Made by a program: the position numbers and the translations under genes. From Stercorarius parasiticus (Eukaryota > Chordata > Aves > Charadriiformes > Stercorariidae): a DNA stretch of 64,000 nt. The stretch spans positions 179,182 to 243,181 of the forward strand of contig VWZL01002212.1 of the NCBI GenBank assembly GCA_013396915.1, in the 5' to 3' direction. The first letter of the stretch is position 1. Every line of letters starts with the position of its first letter. Shown here piece by piece: positions 50,011 through 61,089 of the stretch. Under the pieces are notes generated by a model. That model was not told where the DNA came from and made no database searches. It was given only the letters and a program-made list of their open reading frames with translations.

Positions 50011-53000
50011 ACTTTTGTCAAAGCTGGGATGCTATTTTGGGGTGATTTCTGTATATTTTTTCTGGAAGAGCTAAATGGAAGGAACAAAACTTTGGGGAAA
50101 TGTTAGTTAAAACAGTCAGTTATTTGCAAGGTAAACGTGAGTGATTTTCCATTATGACCTTGGAAGTATTGAAAAAACTAAATAACATCATATGTTTATC
50201 AGCATTCATATTGGAAAGCTTGCGTGTATGTGTTCTACCATTTTTATGCTGTAAGTACAAAAATAAGAAAATAAATTTGCGTATCTAGATACCTAAGCAT
50301 CACTCAAGATTTTGCAGACAAATGAAGTTACAAGTTTAAAAGCAACTTGAGCTATAGGAATTTTTTGTCTGGGACACTTGGACATGCTTTGCAGTTACTG
50401 TGTTTCACAGTAAAATATGCCTTATAAATTTAGTAATGTGTTTGTTTCTCTTCCATTTGTGGTTTCTTCTCCATTTGTATGGACACAAATACTATCACAA
50501 TACTATGTGTGTGAAAGTGGAATCTTAGAATAAGATTTTAGCTAAGGTCTCAGGGCAGAGTTGGATTTTTCTAATTGCTGCCAACAACTTTAACATGTGT
50601 TTGCTGTGTGCATTTTTAGTAGATTGAGAGGAAAATGGTCCCCCAAAAGCTCCTCCCTTTGTCATCTTTTCAGTGTGTACTTTATAAGGTCACACTAATT
50701 AAGAAGTTGGGGAATGTGTTAACATTTCCCCAGCAAATTTGAGAACAACAGTGTGTTTACAATGCGAGGGAATCTTAATCTGTATGTGTGGATTAATATT
50801 ACTTTCCAAGAACATTGTAGCCTTTGTCAGAATTGTGAAAGCTGTTAAATATGCTCTGGTGTTGTATGTATGTCGTATGAAAGTATTTATCTGATTATTC
50901 AATATACTCACATGGTCAGAAATACTTTCTGCTGTGTTAGTGGAGTTGCTTCTGTTATAACTTGTTCTATCTATATCCCTGCTAATATGGAAATAGTTTG
51001 GGGAGAAGGAGAATGGGTAACTTCTAATCATTCCGTACCACATTTATGTTCTTACAGCACAGCTGCCAGTAGCACTTTCAATCAAGGTTTTGAAAAAGCG
51101 GATATGTTCAAAGGCGCACTTAGCTGTTTGACCATGTAATTATTTTCTTCACAGGTTTTATGGGTTGCTTCCTTTAATGTGTGGGGGGGGAAGATGTGAC
51201 TATTTCAAGTCCTGTAATTCTCCAGCATGTCACTTCTTCTGAAATAGAGAGGTCTCTAAAAGTTTTGCCTAACAGTTAATCATTGAAAAGCTGGTGGAAT
51301 TAGGTGTGCCAGGACCAATTTGCCACATGTATTTAATGGGGATGGCATAACCTGTCAGCTGGAGAGCAGCTTTTGGAGTAGTCCACATTATCCTTCACAT
51401 TCATTTCTAGCTCTGCCAAACCCCCACCATCTGTGCAAAGGCAGACACGTTTGTGTACCTGCTCGGTCCTCAAGGCAGCGAGTCCCTTCATGGGTTACGT
51501 GTTCTGTCTCGCACTTCTGCCTCCAGGTGCTCTTAGGTTAATCTCTATAGATGACCCACTCTGGGCATTGCGTTTATGTTTTGGCCAAGAAATTTTGTTT
51601 CCTTACTAGAAGAACAAAAATGTGAGCTGTTTTAGTAACTTCTAGGCACTTCTCCAGCTCAGGGAGCTCCTCAGTACAAGACATCTACAGAAGTTGAAAT
51701 CTGTGTTCTGCTGAGCTGTGCCCCAGTTGTATTAACAAGTTTATATTTATTTTTATTATTTGGCACAAAATTGAGGCACATAGATGCCTTTAAAATCATT
51801 GACACATGCATGAATTGCTAGTCATTTTGTGACTGTAAGCAGGAACATTATTCTATTTCTCATTATCCCAACCAAATTATTTACTTAACAGAAAAAAACT
51901 AAACCAGACATAATTTGTTTAGCCTGGATACTTTCCTGAATCTGGATTGGCGTAGGTTAGCGTAACTAACATAACAAACAGTACCATGACCTCTGGAGGG
52001 ATGGTGTTAAGGGGGAACAAGCAGCTGGGGGTAACAGATTCGTTTTTAGTTGTTAATAGAATAATTCTTGTAAGTGCGACTTATTCTGGGCTGTGAATCA
52101 GTCATCAGAGTGGGAGTTGATTCACAGTTGCCAGGAAAATATGCAGCTGTGGGCTTGACATGACAGCAAAGAGTAAAAGATGAGCGATTAGGAACACTAG
52201 AGTCTTGCCTTGATTTTGCTGAAGATGAGGGAGGCAATAAATAAAATAGGTGTCAATGACTAAAATAGGTGTTCAGCTATGCCTTTGTGTCTTAGACTGG
52301 TATTCAGACTGGAAAGCGGTGTGGTTAAGTGCATGAAATTTGTATGTGTTGTATGGCTTGTCTTTGCTCTCAATGCTGTTTGAGGTGACTTGGAAGCTGC
52401 TTTGTAAAATGAAGAATGAGTACTGTGTTTGAAGGCCGAGCTTTCCAGGCTGTAGTCCTTATTTAATGATTTGTGGAATATATAAAATTTAAGGAGACAT
52501 TTGGGTCCCTGGTGTGAGAGTTTAAATCCAATTCTGACTTGTTTACACTAGAAAAGAGCATTTTAAAATGCTTTTCTCTTCCAGGCACAAGTGGTCAAGG
52601 CTGGAAGCAATGGAGGTATAGCTGGGATGGAATGATGATGTTCGTGTAAGCTCTGGTCCCCTCTGGAGCTTATGATGCAGTGCTTGGAGGGTGTCATATT
52701 TTGTAGGTTGAGATTTCTTGGAAAGGTGATGGCCTTCCCCAAGGAGACCTGCAGCAAGGAGGAGTGTGGATAGCTTTGGAATACCTTAGCAACCCTTTCT
52801 CCAAGGCTGCAGGTTCTGTAGAAGATCTTCCTTGTAATTTTGTTCCTTAGTTGGTATAATTTTGTCAGATTTAAGGGTATCAGACATCTAATTATACCTC
52901 AGTTAGTTCTGCATAACATTTGGAATTTTTTTTAACTATCCTCTCAAACTGTCTGTGTTCAAGATGTTGAGTTTCCAGTGTTATAGGTAGTGTTAGGGTA

Positions 53001-53485
53001 TTATCAGAGTTTTTAGCCACATGGCCCTACATATTTGAGTGAATTCATATGAACTATGACTTCAGCCACTTAATAGAAAAACAGGATGCAGATCTCTAAC
53101 TAAGACCATAATGTTTAACTAGTACAGTAATGTGGTCAGTTCAAGTTATTATTGAAGGCTTTTTGACTTAAACTACCCTGCTTAGTTCCTGCTGCCAAGC
53201 TTACTTTCACAATCGGGAGGAAGTAGACATTTTTTTTTTTCTGGGGTTAAAAGCCATTCTTCTAAATCTAACTTACATGAATGTTGTGGAGTTTATAGGA
53301 GTTACACTGGGCTCCTTTTGGTACTGGCCTACTGTAGAATTTGTAGAAACATTTGGAAATGTTTACGTTGACTTAATGAGTTAGCTGGAAGAAACTACGT
53401 ATAAATCTTTTTCTTAGAGAAAGTTTAGAGGGGAAAAAAGTCACCTGAAAAAATCAGTTTGCTTCCTGTAAACTGTTTTTTTTTT

Positions 53486-53551
53486 AAATATATAGACATA
53501 TATACATGCACACATATATATATGTGTGTCTGTATATACACACACAAACAC
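53486..53551. repeat. Compound AT/AC/GT simple repeat
   Basis: Mixed ATAT, ACAT, CACA and GTGTGT blocks form an imperfect alternating purine-pyrimidine region with local inverted symmetry (ACATATATATATGTGT). Typical compound microsatellite. Confidence 0.85.
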
Positions 53552-56500
53552 TTGTCAATCTCATTCTTAGTTATGAGTGTCTTCCACTTTGGATAAGCGG
53601 CCATATCCTGAACTTCATTCAAATTGATAGGCAAAGTATAGAAAATAATTTGGCTAGAAAACTTCAGGTCCAATTTCAGTCTTTGAGGACAGACTTGATT
53701 TTCCTTCTATCAAGAGATGCTTTCCTGTGATCGCTTTCAGGATAAGGAAGGTTGTCAATCGTGGCTAATTATTTTTGTGACATTCTGCTTGAATTCTGTA
53801 ACCACAATGGTTTTAAGGACCATTTTGGATTTTGTTTCCAGGGTCTAAAGAAGATTTCCACTTGACTCATGAGATAATGCGACCTTTCTTATATCCAAAT
53901 CTTTGAGATCAGAAGAAAGGAAAATTTCATACTCTTGATGTCAGGTAAATTACATAATACTATTGAAGGCAGACATTAAGCAGGCTGGATGGAAATGTTT
54001 AAATAAGAAAAAGGGATTTGCCTGCATTCAGGTCACCTGTTGAGAAAGATTAATTGGAGTTGTGATGAATTACAGAAATGAAGACCTCTTTCTAAACCAA
54101 ATTGTTCTGATTTGATTAGAAGCAGCAGCTTCAGGGGTAGTGTGAAGCTTTGTTTCAGCCTTATCTGCAGAGCTTTCTCTTTGTGTGGCCACAGGTTAAA
54201 ACTGTGGTTGTATGCAAAGTCTGTGTAGTGAAAAGTGGTTTGGCATGTTATGACAATCAGTAATTCCATCTTTCTCAGAAGTACTGCTTTCAGCCCTTTT
54301 AGCTGTGTTGTTTCTGTGTGAAAATTAAATCTTTATCCAGCTCAATTGTCTTCAGTTTGAGGGCTTGGGGTATTCTTAAAACTTATGTCCGAAGCAGATT
54401 TATTAACAGTCTTGTTCATAATGATGTTATGAGGCTGCTGCTTGTATCCAGGAAAGACTAAGTCAGCGTTTACCAGAAACACACCACTTGACTTGAGTGC
54501 TGGTTGTTCTTGCTGTAGTGTTTTGAACACTCTCTCTGCCACCCCTGCTACAGGGCGTTATCCTCTGGTGGAAATGTAGGTCAGCCTCAGCAGCTTCAGG
54601 GTGACTCTTGAGTCTTCAGTCATGTTTTCATCCATGATTTAAGTAGAGAGGAGTTTTCGTGTTGGGTATAGCTGTGCCTCTGCTTTGTTACATTAACTTT
54701 ATTGCAGGCTATAAATTACAGCAAATGGACAAGTAAACAATGGAGTACTGCCATTTTATGGCACTGCGGCGATATTCATCAGATATCCATAATTAAAGCC
54801 TGAGGTTTCATGAGAGGCGTTCAGATTTTCTGATTTTCTTCTCTATCGATCTGGCATTAACTTTGGTAACCTCAACAGAAAATAATTGTGTATTTTCAAG
54901 TCTAAGGATACCAATGCTTACTTCTCAGAGACTCCAATATATTTTAATACTGAAGAGTATGCTGTTTGTACTGCACCAGTAATATTAAACAGATTTATTA
55001 CAAGGGCTGTGCTGTGTAGTGTTTCCTCAAAACTTCAGCTCTAACCTGATTTTCAGCAAGACTTGGATTATTCCTTTGTTGAATTGAAGTTCTGGGATGC
55101 AGTTTATTTATAACCGCAGCTTTTATTTATAACTGTTGTTTGTAGTATGCGAGATAAAAGATTGTACTAAATTTGTAAGATGACTAAATATGTTTCCCTG
55201 CCCCAATCTGTTGCTACTACAGCTTTCAAAAATGCATTGGCACTGCATTATCACACTGCACATACAAGCTCCAGTCTGAGCTCCACTGGGATTTCCCAGC
55301 TGAGCTGCTGCGTGCACAGGAGACACTTTTCCTTGTGTTCCATCTCTGTCCTCTATCAGAGTGCTCTGGGTTGTGTGCGTTGTCCTAGAAAACAAGGATT
55401 GCCTGTGTGTTTTACTGCTGTTAATGTTTTTGAGCCACTGTAAATTGTTGGTTATGCCTTGTTCCTACAAAAGGCTGGTGGAATCTGGGAAGAAAATTGA
55501 TGTCAGGTGTAGCAAATCATGGCTCAGGTAGTGTCTGAGTCTATTAATTTTTGTGATTAGGTAAGCATGAGTGGCCTTGTTATGAAAATTATATATTTTT
55601 TAAAAAAAAAGAACGTTCTGATGTTGCTTGTCCTGTCGTTGCTCCTTTGTGGAGAATAACCTGTTGTCAGCATCAGACGGAGTAGAGATCTGCCCTGCAG
55701 TATTTAGAAATTTAGTGTTTATTTCTAATGCAGTATATAACTATGACATCGTCTTTCTAGAAAATGGCCTAAATTTTTTTTTCCACTTTTTGCCTCAGTC
55801 AATGGGACTTTCCTTGTTGTGTCTCACTGCATAAACATATGGTAGTGTACAAGTAATTTCCTACAAGACCTCTACCCTGTTTGTAGCTTTTTTTGGGGGG
55901 TGTGATTCTTTGGTCTATGAAACAAAAGTATTTAAGAGCTATCAGGATATTAAATCCTGTTTTAGTACATTACTTTCAGAAATGATTTAGCATGACTTTG
56001 AAGGGTGTGCAAACAGATCACTGCTAACATTGTAAATATTTGTCTTTCAAGATACGACAATATTACACATGTAGCACTCAATCTTGGGTTTTAGGAATAA
56101 TTTCTAAGTAAATTGATCTGTGAATACAGTTTCATAGTATTGATAGAATGCCAAGTGCTATTCTGTAATAAGATGGCTGCACAACTACATTTTATTAGAG
56201 TAATATTTGAAGTGCTTATGAAAGTCCCAACAGTAAACTGAAAGAGGTGGCATTAGGATAGTGAAGGGCAGTGTCCTGAGTTTCTGGCATCTCTGCATCT
56301 CGAGTACCAATGGCTAGAGTGGATAAGCCTTTTTGATCCCCAAGTTGGGCACTGAGCAGAGCAGATACCTATCGGAAGAATTTCACCTTCTGAGGAATTC
56401 AAATGAGGGATCTTGTAAGATCAACTGGTAGATTTCTTCTGTCCCTGCAGTAGTGAAGTACATTTTTCTTCTCGTTCCTTCAGTGGCATGAGAGAAGAGA

Positions 56501-57334
56501 GAGGCTTCCAGTTCTGCCAGATCCACAGATGTGGAGGAGAGTTGGGACTATATGGTTTGTGGTGTGATAGGAAGCACAAAATGAAGAATTGTCATCTTTC
56601 CTTGCAAGATTGTGCTGAAGCAGCAATTAAACTCTGAGCTTTAATGGCTTCATTTTATTTGGACAGAATTGCCTTACTTGATGTCTCTGATTATTTTTGT
56701 AATGTCTCCTGTGGACTGTTTGTACCCTGGTCTGAAAGAGAAAAGAGGAAAGCAGTTTATTCAGAGGATCTTCAGGTGCATTTGAAGTAGCATCAGGTAG
56801 TTTTCAAGTAGCTATACGTAATCCACTGAATAAAATTCTCTTTGAGATTTTTTTTAACGTCTCCTTATCTAAAGCGTGCAGAGCTTCTATATAAGACCCA
56901 ATTAACACCTTCACAAAAAATTGTGATAACGGAGAAGTATAACACAACTCATAGTTGCTTTTGGCCTTCCATTTTAAAAACTTTTGTAATGGATTTAAAA
57001 CTTTGAAATCAGGCTACAGGGTGTTAGGGACAGCACTCTGTATTTATTTTGCTGTCACTGTTCTTAAGCAATGTTATGCAAATATATGCTAGGATCTGTC
57101 CTCCTTCCTTTGCTTTTAGTCCATTAAACTTGAATTTAAGTTATGAAGGATTTGAACCTATTACATGGCCTTGTGCTCTTGGGGAGATATGGACCTTTCA
57201 GTAACCATGTAGTTATAAGGGACTGGACCAAAATATTCTGAATATACAATGCAAAATTGCAAAAAGGTGAAACTCTGCGAAGAACGTGTATGATCATCTT
57301 ACAGAGGTCGGAGCAGAGTTGTGTCTTTATAGTC

Positions 57335-57480
57335 ACAGAATCATAGAATGGTTTAGGTTGGAAGGGACCTTAAATATCATGTAGTTCCAATCCCCTGCCA
57401 TGGGCAAGGACACCTCCCACTAGGCCAGGTTGCTCAAAGACCCATCCAGCCTGGCCAGGGGAGTCCCATGCCTCCTTTGT
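57335..57480 (-). mobile_element. CR1 LINE, 5'-truncated 3' end
   Basis: The plus strand begins CACAGAAT CATAGAAT GG, which is the reverse of the CR1 3'-terminal octamer repeat ATTCTATG. It continues with TTTAGGTTGGAAGGGACCTTAAA and later CCCCTGCCATGGGCAAGGACACC, TCCCACTAGGCCAGGTTGCTC and CCATCCAGCCTGGCC. These are the standard CR1 3' untranslated blocks read backwards, so the element is on the minus strand with its 3' end at the left. It is only about 145 bp, the usual short 5'-truncated CR1 copy. It is less diverged than the remnant at 36060 and was probably inserted later. Confidence 0.93.
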
Positions 57481-57570
57481 AAAACAACTATTAGAAGTGT
57501 AGCTTGTAAACTTATTTTTTTTTTCTCAAATCTGATTTTGCTGAGGCATCAAAGATCTTGGATAACTAAT

Positions 57571-57604
57571 TTTATTTCCTAATTTTCCCTTTTATTTCCT
57601 AATT
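57571..57604. repeat. Tandem 20-bp period, duplicated 14-mer
   Basis: TTTATTTCCTAATT occurs at 57571-57584 and again 20 bp later at 57591-57604. It is a local tandem duplication just to the right of the CR1 fragment. Confidence 0.85.
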
Positions 57605-60600
57605 ACATGAAAACAAGAAATCGATATTAGGGAAGAATAATGCAGCTGAAAGTGGGAATTTTGGTGCATGAGAAGGAGTCTTGCTATGAAATAAAGAACA
57701 TTACTGTTTTGAGCATTGGAAGGAGTACATGTGAGACTAATTAGGCTTTTTGTCTTGATCACATTTTAACAATCCGGCCTATTCTTTTTCTGTGTCTTTA
57801 GGTAAGAGAGCAGTAAGTTTCTGCTTGCATTTAAAATGTCTGACATTTTTGGGGAGTTTCCGCAATCTAAATAATATATGGAGTTGCGTTAGCTGAGAGT
57901 TTGCATGGTGAATGCCATAGATTAAGGAAAGGATGATGCATTCCATGTGAAGCAGACATTCTCAGCTGCTGTTTGAAGTCGTCATTAAATTACTGGAGAT
58001 GGTATGCCTTCCTTAATATTATGCACTCAATTTTAAAACTGTTTGAGGCATGATCCAACAAAAGGAACATAATGTATTAGTAGCGAATTAACATTCAAAT
58101 TGTCCTTAATTCATACCCTATGTGTCATTCCCCTTATGGTTATATTCTGCTACTAATGTTGCATAACTCTTGGTTGAAACGAATGCTTTATTTTAAATTC
58201 TATAGTAATCTCTTTCTTGGGTAATTTGTTTTAAAAAGAAAGACAAAAAGGATTCTTAAATTAAATGTTTGTTAGTAAGGATAAAACATGAGGTTTACAT
58301 AGAAGGCTAAGGCTCTAATTGCACATGTCAGCTGTTCTATTTTTTGTCTTCTGTTCTGCAGCAATATGTTCCTGTGGGTGAAGGAGTGTATGTCCGTGTT
58401 TCCAAATTAAAACCAGGGTTTCTTATTTGTATATATTCACAAAAATTTGTACAAATGTACTAAAAAGTGTATATATAGAAAGGCAGGTGAAAAGAGGGAG
58501 GGGGGTGTGTCACAAAGTCCTGTATGCCTGCCTCTTAGTGCTAAGAAGTTTCTCTTCAAAGATGGATCTTAAATGTTTTGATGTATTTATACTTTGGACT
58601 GTGTAATGGTTTATAAACATGGTAGTCCCTGATCACTTGGCTGGCTTTTATTATACCAATTAATTGATTTGAGCTCAGTAAAATAAAACCTTCTGTAAAA
58701 CCATAAAAAAAGGCAAGGCTGTAGATGAGAGATTTCATGTTACAATAGTGGATCCTGTGGCCATCCCAGCAAGATATTCCTGGTGAATGGCATATCGTTA
58801 TTGCTTTTCACAGAGAACTGCTAACAGCCTTCTCTCAATGTTTTTTACAAATATTCTGCCAAAAATAGAGGAACAGTTGGTGGATTTGTATGACTACTGT
58901 GGCTGAAAGTCTACAATCAGACACTTATTTTCTGATCTAGGGAGCAGTGCAGCGACAGGAATAAAACATTGAGAATTTGGTTTTAAAGTAGCAAAACAGC
59001 TTAAACAAGTGACAAACATGGGGGAAAAATTATTTGGCTTATGATTTTTTTCATCTGAAATTCATAGCATTTTTGTGAAAAGCTATTTTATTTTTTAAGC
59101 GATACCACAGAAATAACTTTATCAGTTGGCATGCTTTGCAATTTTTTTAATATGTTAATTAAATTGGAAAACATAGGGGTTTTCCAATCCCTTAAGATTT
59201 TATGATGTTCACCTCAGTGTGATGAATAATTAAATTTGGGCATAATTGTGTAATAAGTAAGTGTAATATTGAAGACAGGCAGTGCTTGATCCTACTGCTT
59301 CAATTCTCAGAAATGAAACATGATTCCACAGATGCTCCTCCAGATATTCAATTGTACCTGGACTTACTGTTCTTTTCTGGGATCTTGGTGCACCTTGGGC
59401 TTTTGTCACTGCTTCAGAGCTAAAATTCCTATTTGTTATGAGAGCTGCTCTCACTTAGAAGAGCTGTGGTTAACCAAGTTATCCAGCAGATAAAATATTC
59501 CTGCTGGGAGCCCAGTTTTGGCTGATGTTCCCGGTGTCACCAGTTTTTCCAAACGGGGGGGAAAAAAGGGTGGGGATAGATGTTGACACCATGATCCTGT
59601 GTTGGCAGGTTATTCCTTCAGTATTGTTCTTATATGTTTAGGGTAGAGGATATGCACTGTGTACTTCTCAAGCCCTCAGACAGGGCCACTGCTGTTAAGG
59701 TGATAGTCACAAATACCTGTTACCATGTTGTAAAAGCATTTAGATCAGGTTACATTAGAGTTGACTTAATAATTTGGGATCTAATGACAACTTTTTGTTG
59801 GAATGGAGCTCCGTTGAATATGTTTCTTTTTCTGCTTCAGTGTTTTCCTTGTGTTTGAGATCTGCATATATCTCTAGCTTTGATTCTTTCTTAAAGGATT
59901 TAGTACCATCAAATCTTATGTAACTTTCTGTGTGTGATTTTGAATATGCAGGAGGAACGGATCTGTGCAGAGAACACTTAAATTTGCATGGTTATTTTTT
60001 AGAGTAGCATTGTATTTTCAGAATTGTTAGGAGTACTTTATGCACAGTATATTGATTTTTCTAGGAGATGCTGAAAATATCACTTGTTTTAAAATAGTAT
60101 TGCAGAGTGTAAAATGTTGGCTGCATGTGGGGTTATTTGGAGTGTATGTAATATTTTGCATAAATGTCCTATATATCTTATTAGGAGAACTAAACTGTGG
60201 TCTTCCATGCTAACTTTGGAATGTGAATATAATTCTATTTTAATTTGAACCTTTATAGCACTTCCAACATGTATACAATGAGGAGAAAACCACCCTCTTT
60301 TTGTGATATAAACACATTAAATTATGAAATATACTTAACTGACCAGTATTATAGGTAGCATACATGTAGTATGAAACATGAACTGTGTCCAGAACTCTTT
60401 GCCTCTTTTAGTTATTATTTGTTTGTTCTATATATTTTTTTTATTGCATTTGCTTCCTAGTTCAAGTTTGCCATTTCTTATCTTGTGTGTGTCTCTCCCT
60501 TTCCCTCGATCCCCATTACAGCATGAGGATTTTCCATTCCTCTGGGGGAATGCAGGCCAGAATTAGGGGCTTGGATTAGTGTATCTGGACATGCTACTCT

Positions 60601-60922
60601 TCATAAAACAGGGGTAGTAGTAAGAATTAATTTATCATCTCTGTGTGCTAGCAGTATGGATGTCTCTTTCATTTCTAGAGTTGGTTATTGGATGGAGGTT
60701 CTGCTTTCTTAGTGGTAGGATGGGATACATAGATGTATACATAGAATTCAGGGTGTTTTTAGGTAAAAATATAAATCTGTGCACCATTTGCTCCTTTGTC
60801 ATACTTTGTATAGAATTGATACATCATGAATGTTAGTTTTGATACTTCAGAAATAAATCTCAAAATTGCAGTTCGAACTGAAGGCTTGACCTTCATAAAT
60901 ATATGCCTTTTTTTGGTTACAG

Positions 60923-61089
60923 GTGTAAAACGAAGGTGTACGCAGACAACCTTCCCACAACGAGCGTTGTCATTGTTTTTCACAATGAGGCTTGGAGCAC
61001 ACTTCTACGAACTGTTCATAGTGTGATAAACCGGTCACCGCGACACATGCTAGAGGAAATCGTCCTCGTCGATGATGCCAGTGAAAGAG
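60923..61089 (+). CDS. GALNT1: GALNT1 coding exon 3: start of catalytic GT-A domain (residues 105-160)
   Basis: This 167-bp exon completes Gly105 and reads [28 protein letters not shown] to [10 protein letters not shown]. It is the first part of the GT-A fold of family 27 glycosyltransferases. [15 protein letters not shown] is the first beta strand and nucleotide-binding loop, with His125 and Glu127. LVDDAS carries Asp155-Asp156, and Asp156 is a UDP-GalNAc-contacting residue in the family. Cys106 is the family cysteine that I recall as disulfide-bonded. Asn141 in Asn-Arg-Ser is a second N-glycosylation sequon. The donor GTAATG at 61090 leaves one base of codon 161 (phase 1). The metal-binding DxH motif, the rest of the catalytic domain and the C-terminal ricin-type lectin domain lie beyond the right edge. 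Confidence 0.97.

Larger units (their letters stand above)
48685..60922 (+). other. GALNT1: GALNT1 intron 3 (between the second and third coding exons)
   Basis: A 12238-bp phase-2 intron from the GTAAGT donor at 48685 to the acceptor CAG (GGTTACAG) ending at 60922. The pyrimidine tract before the acceptor is short. Its contents are a 12-bp hairpin at 49982-50010, an AT/CA repeat at 53486-53551, a CR1 3' fragment at 57335-57480 and a duplicated 14-mer at 57571-57604. The remainder shows no coding exon. Open frames at 51320-51541 and 55180-55443 look like chance. Confidence 0.9.
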
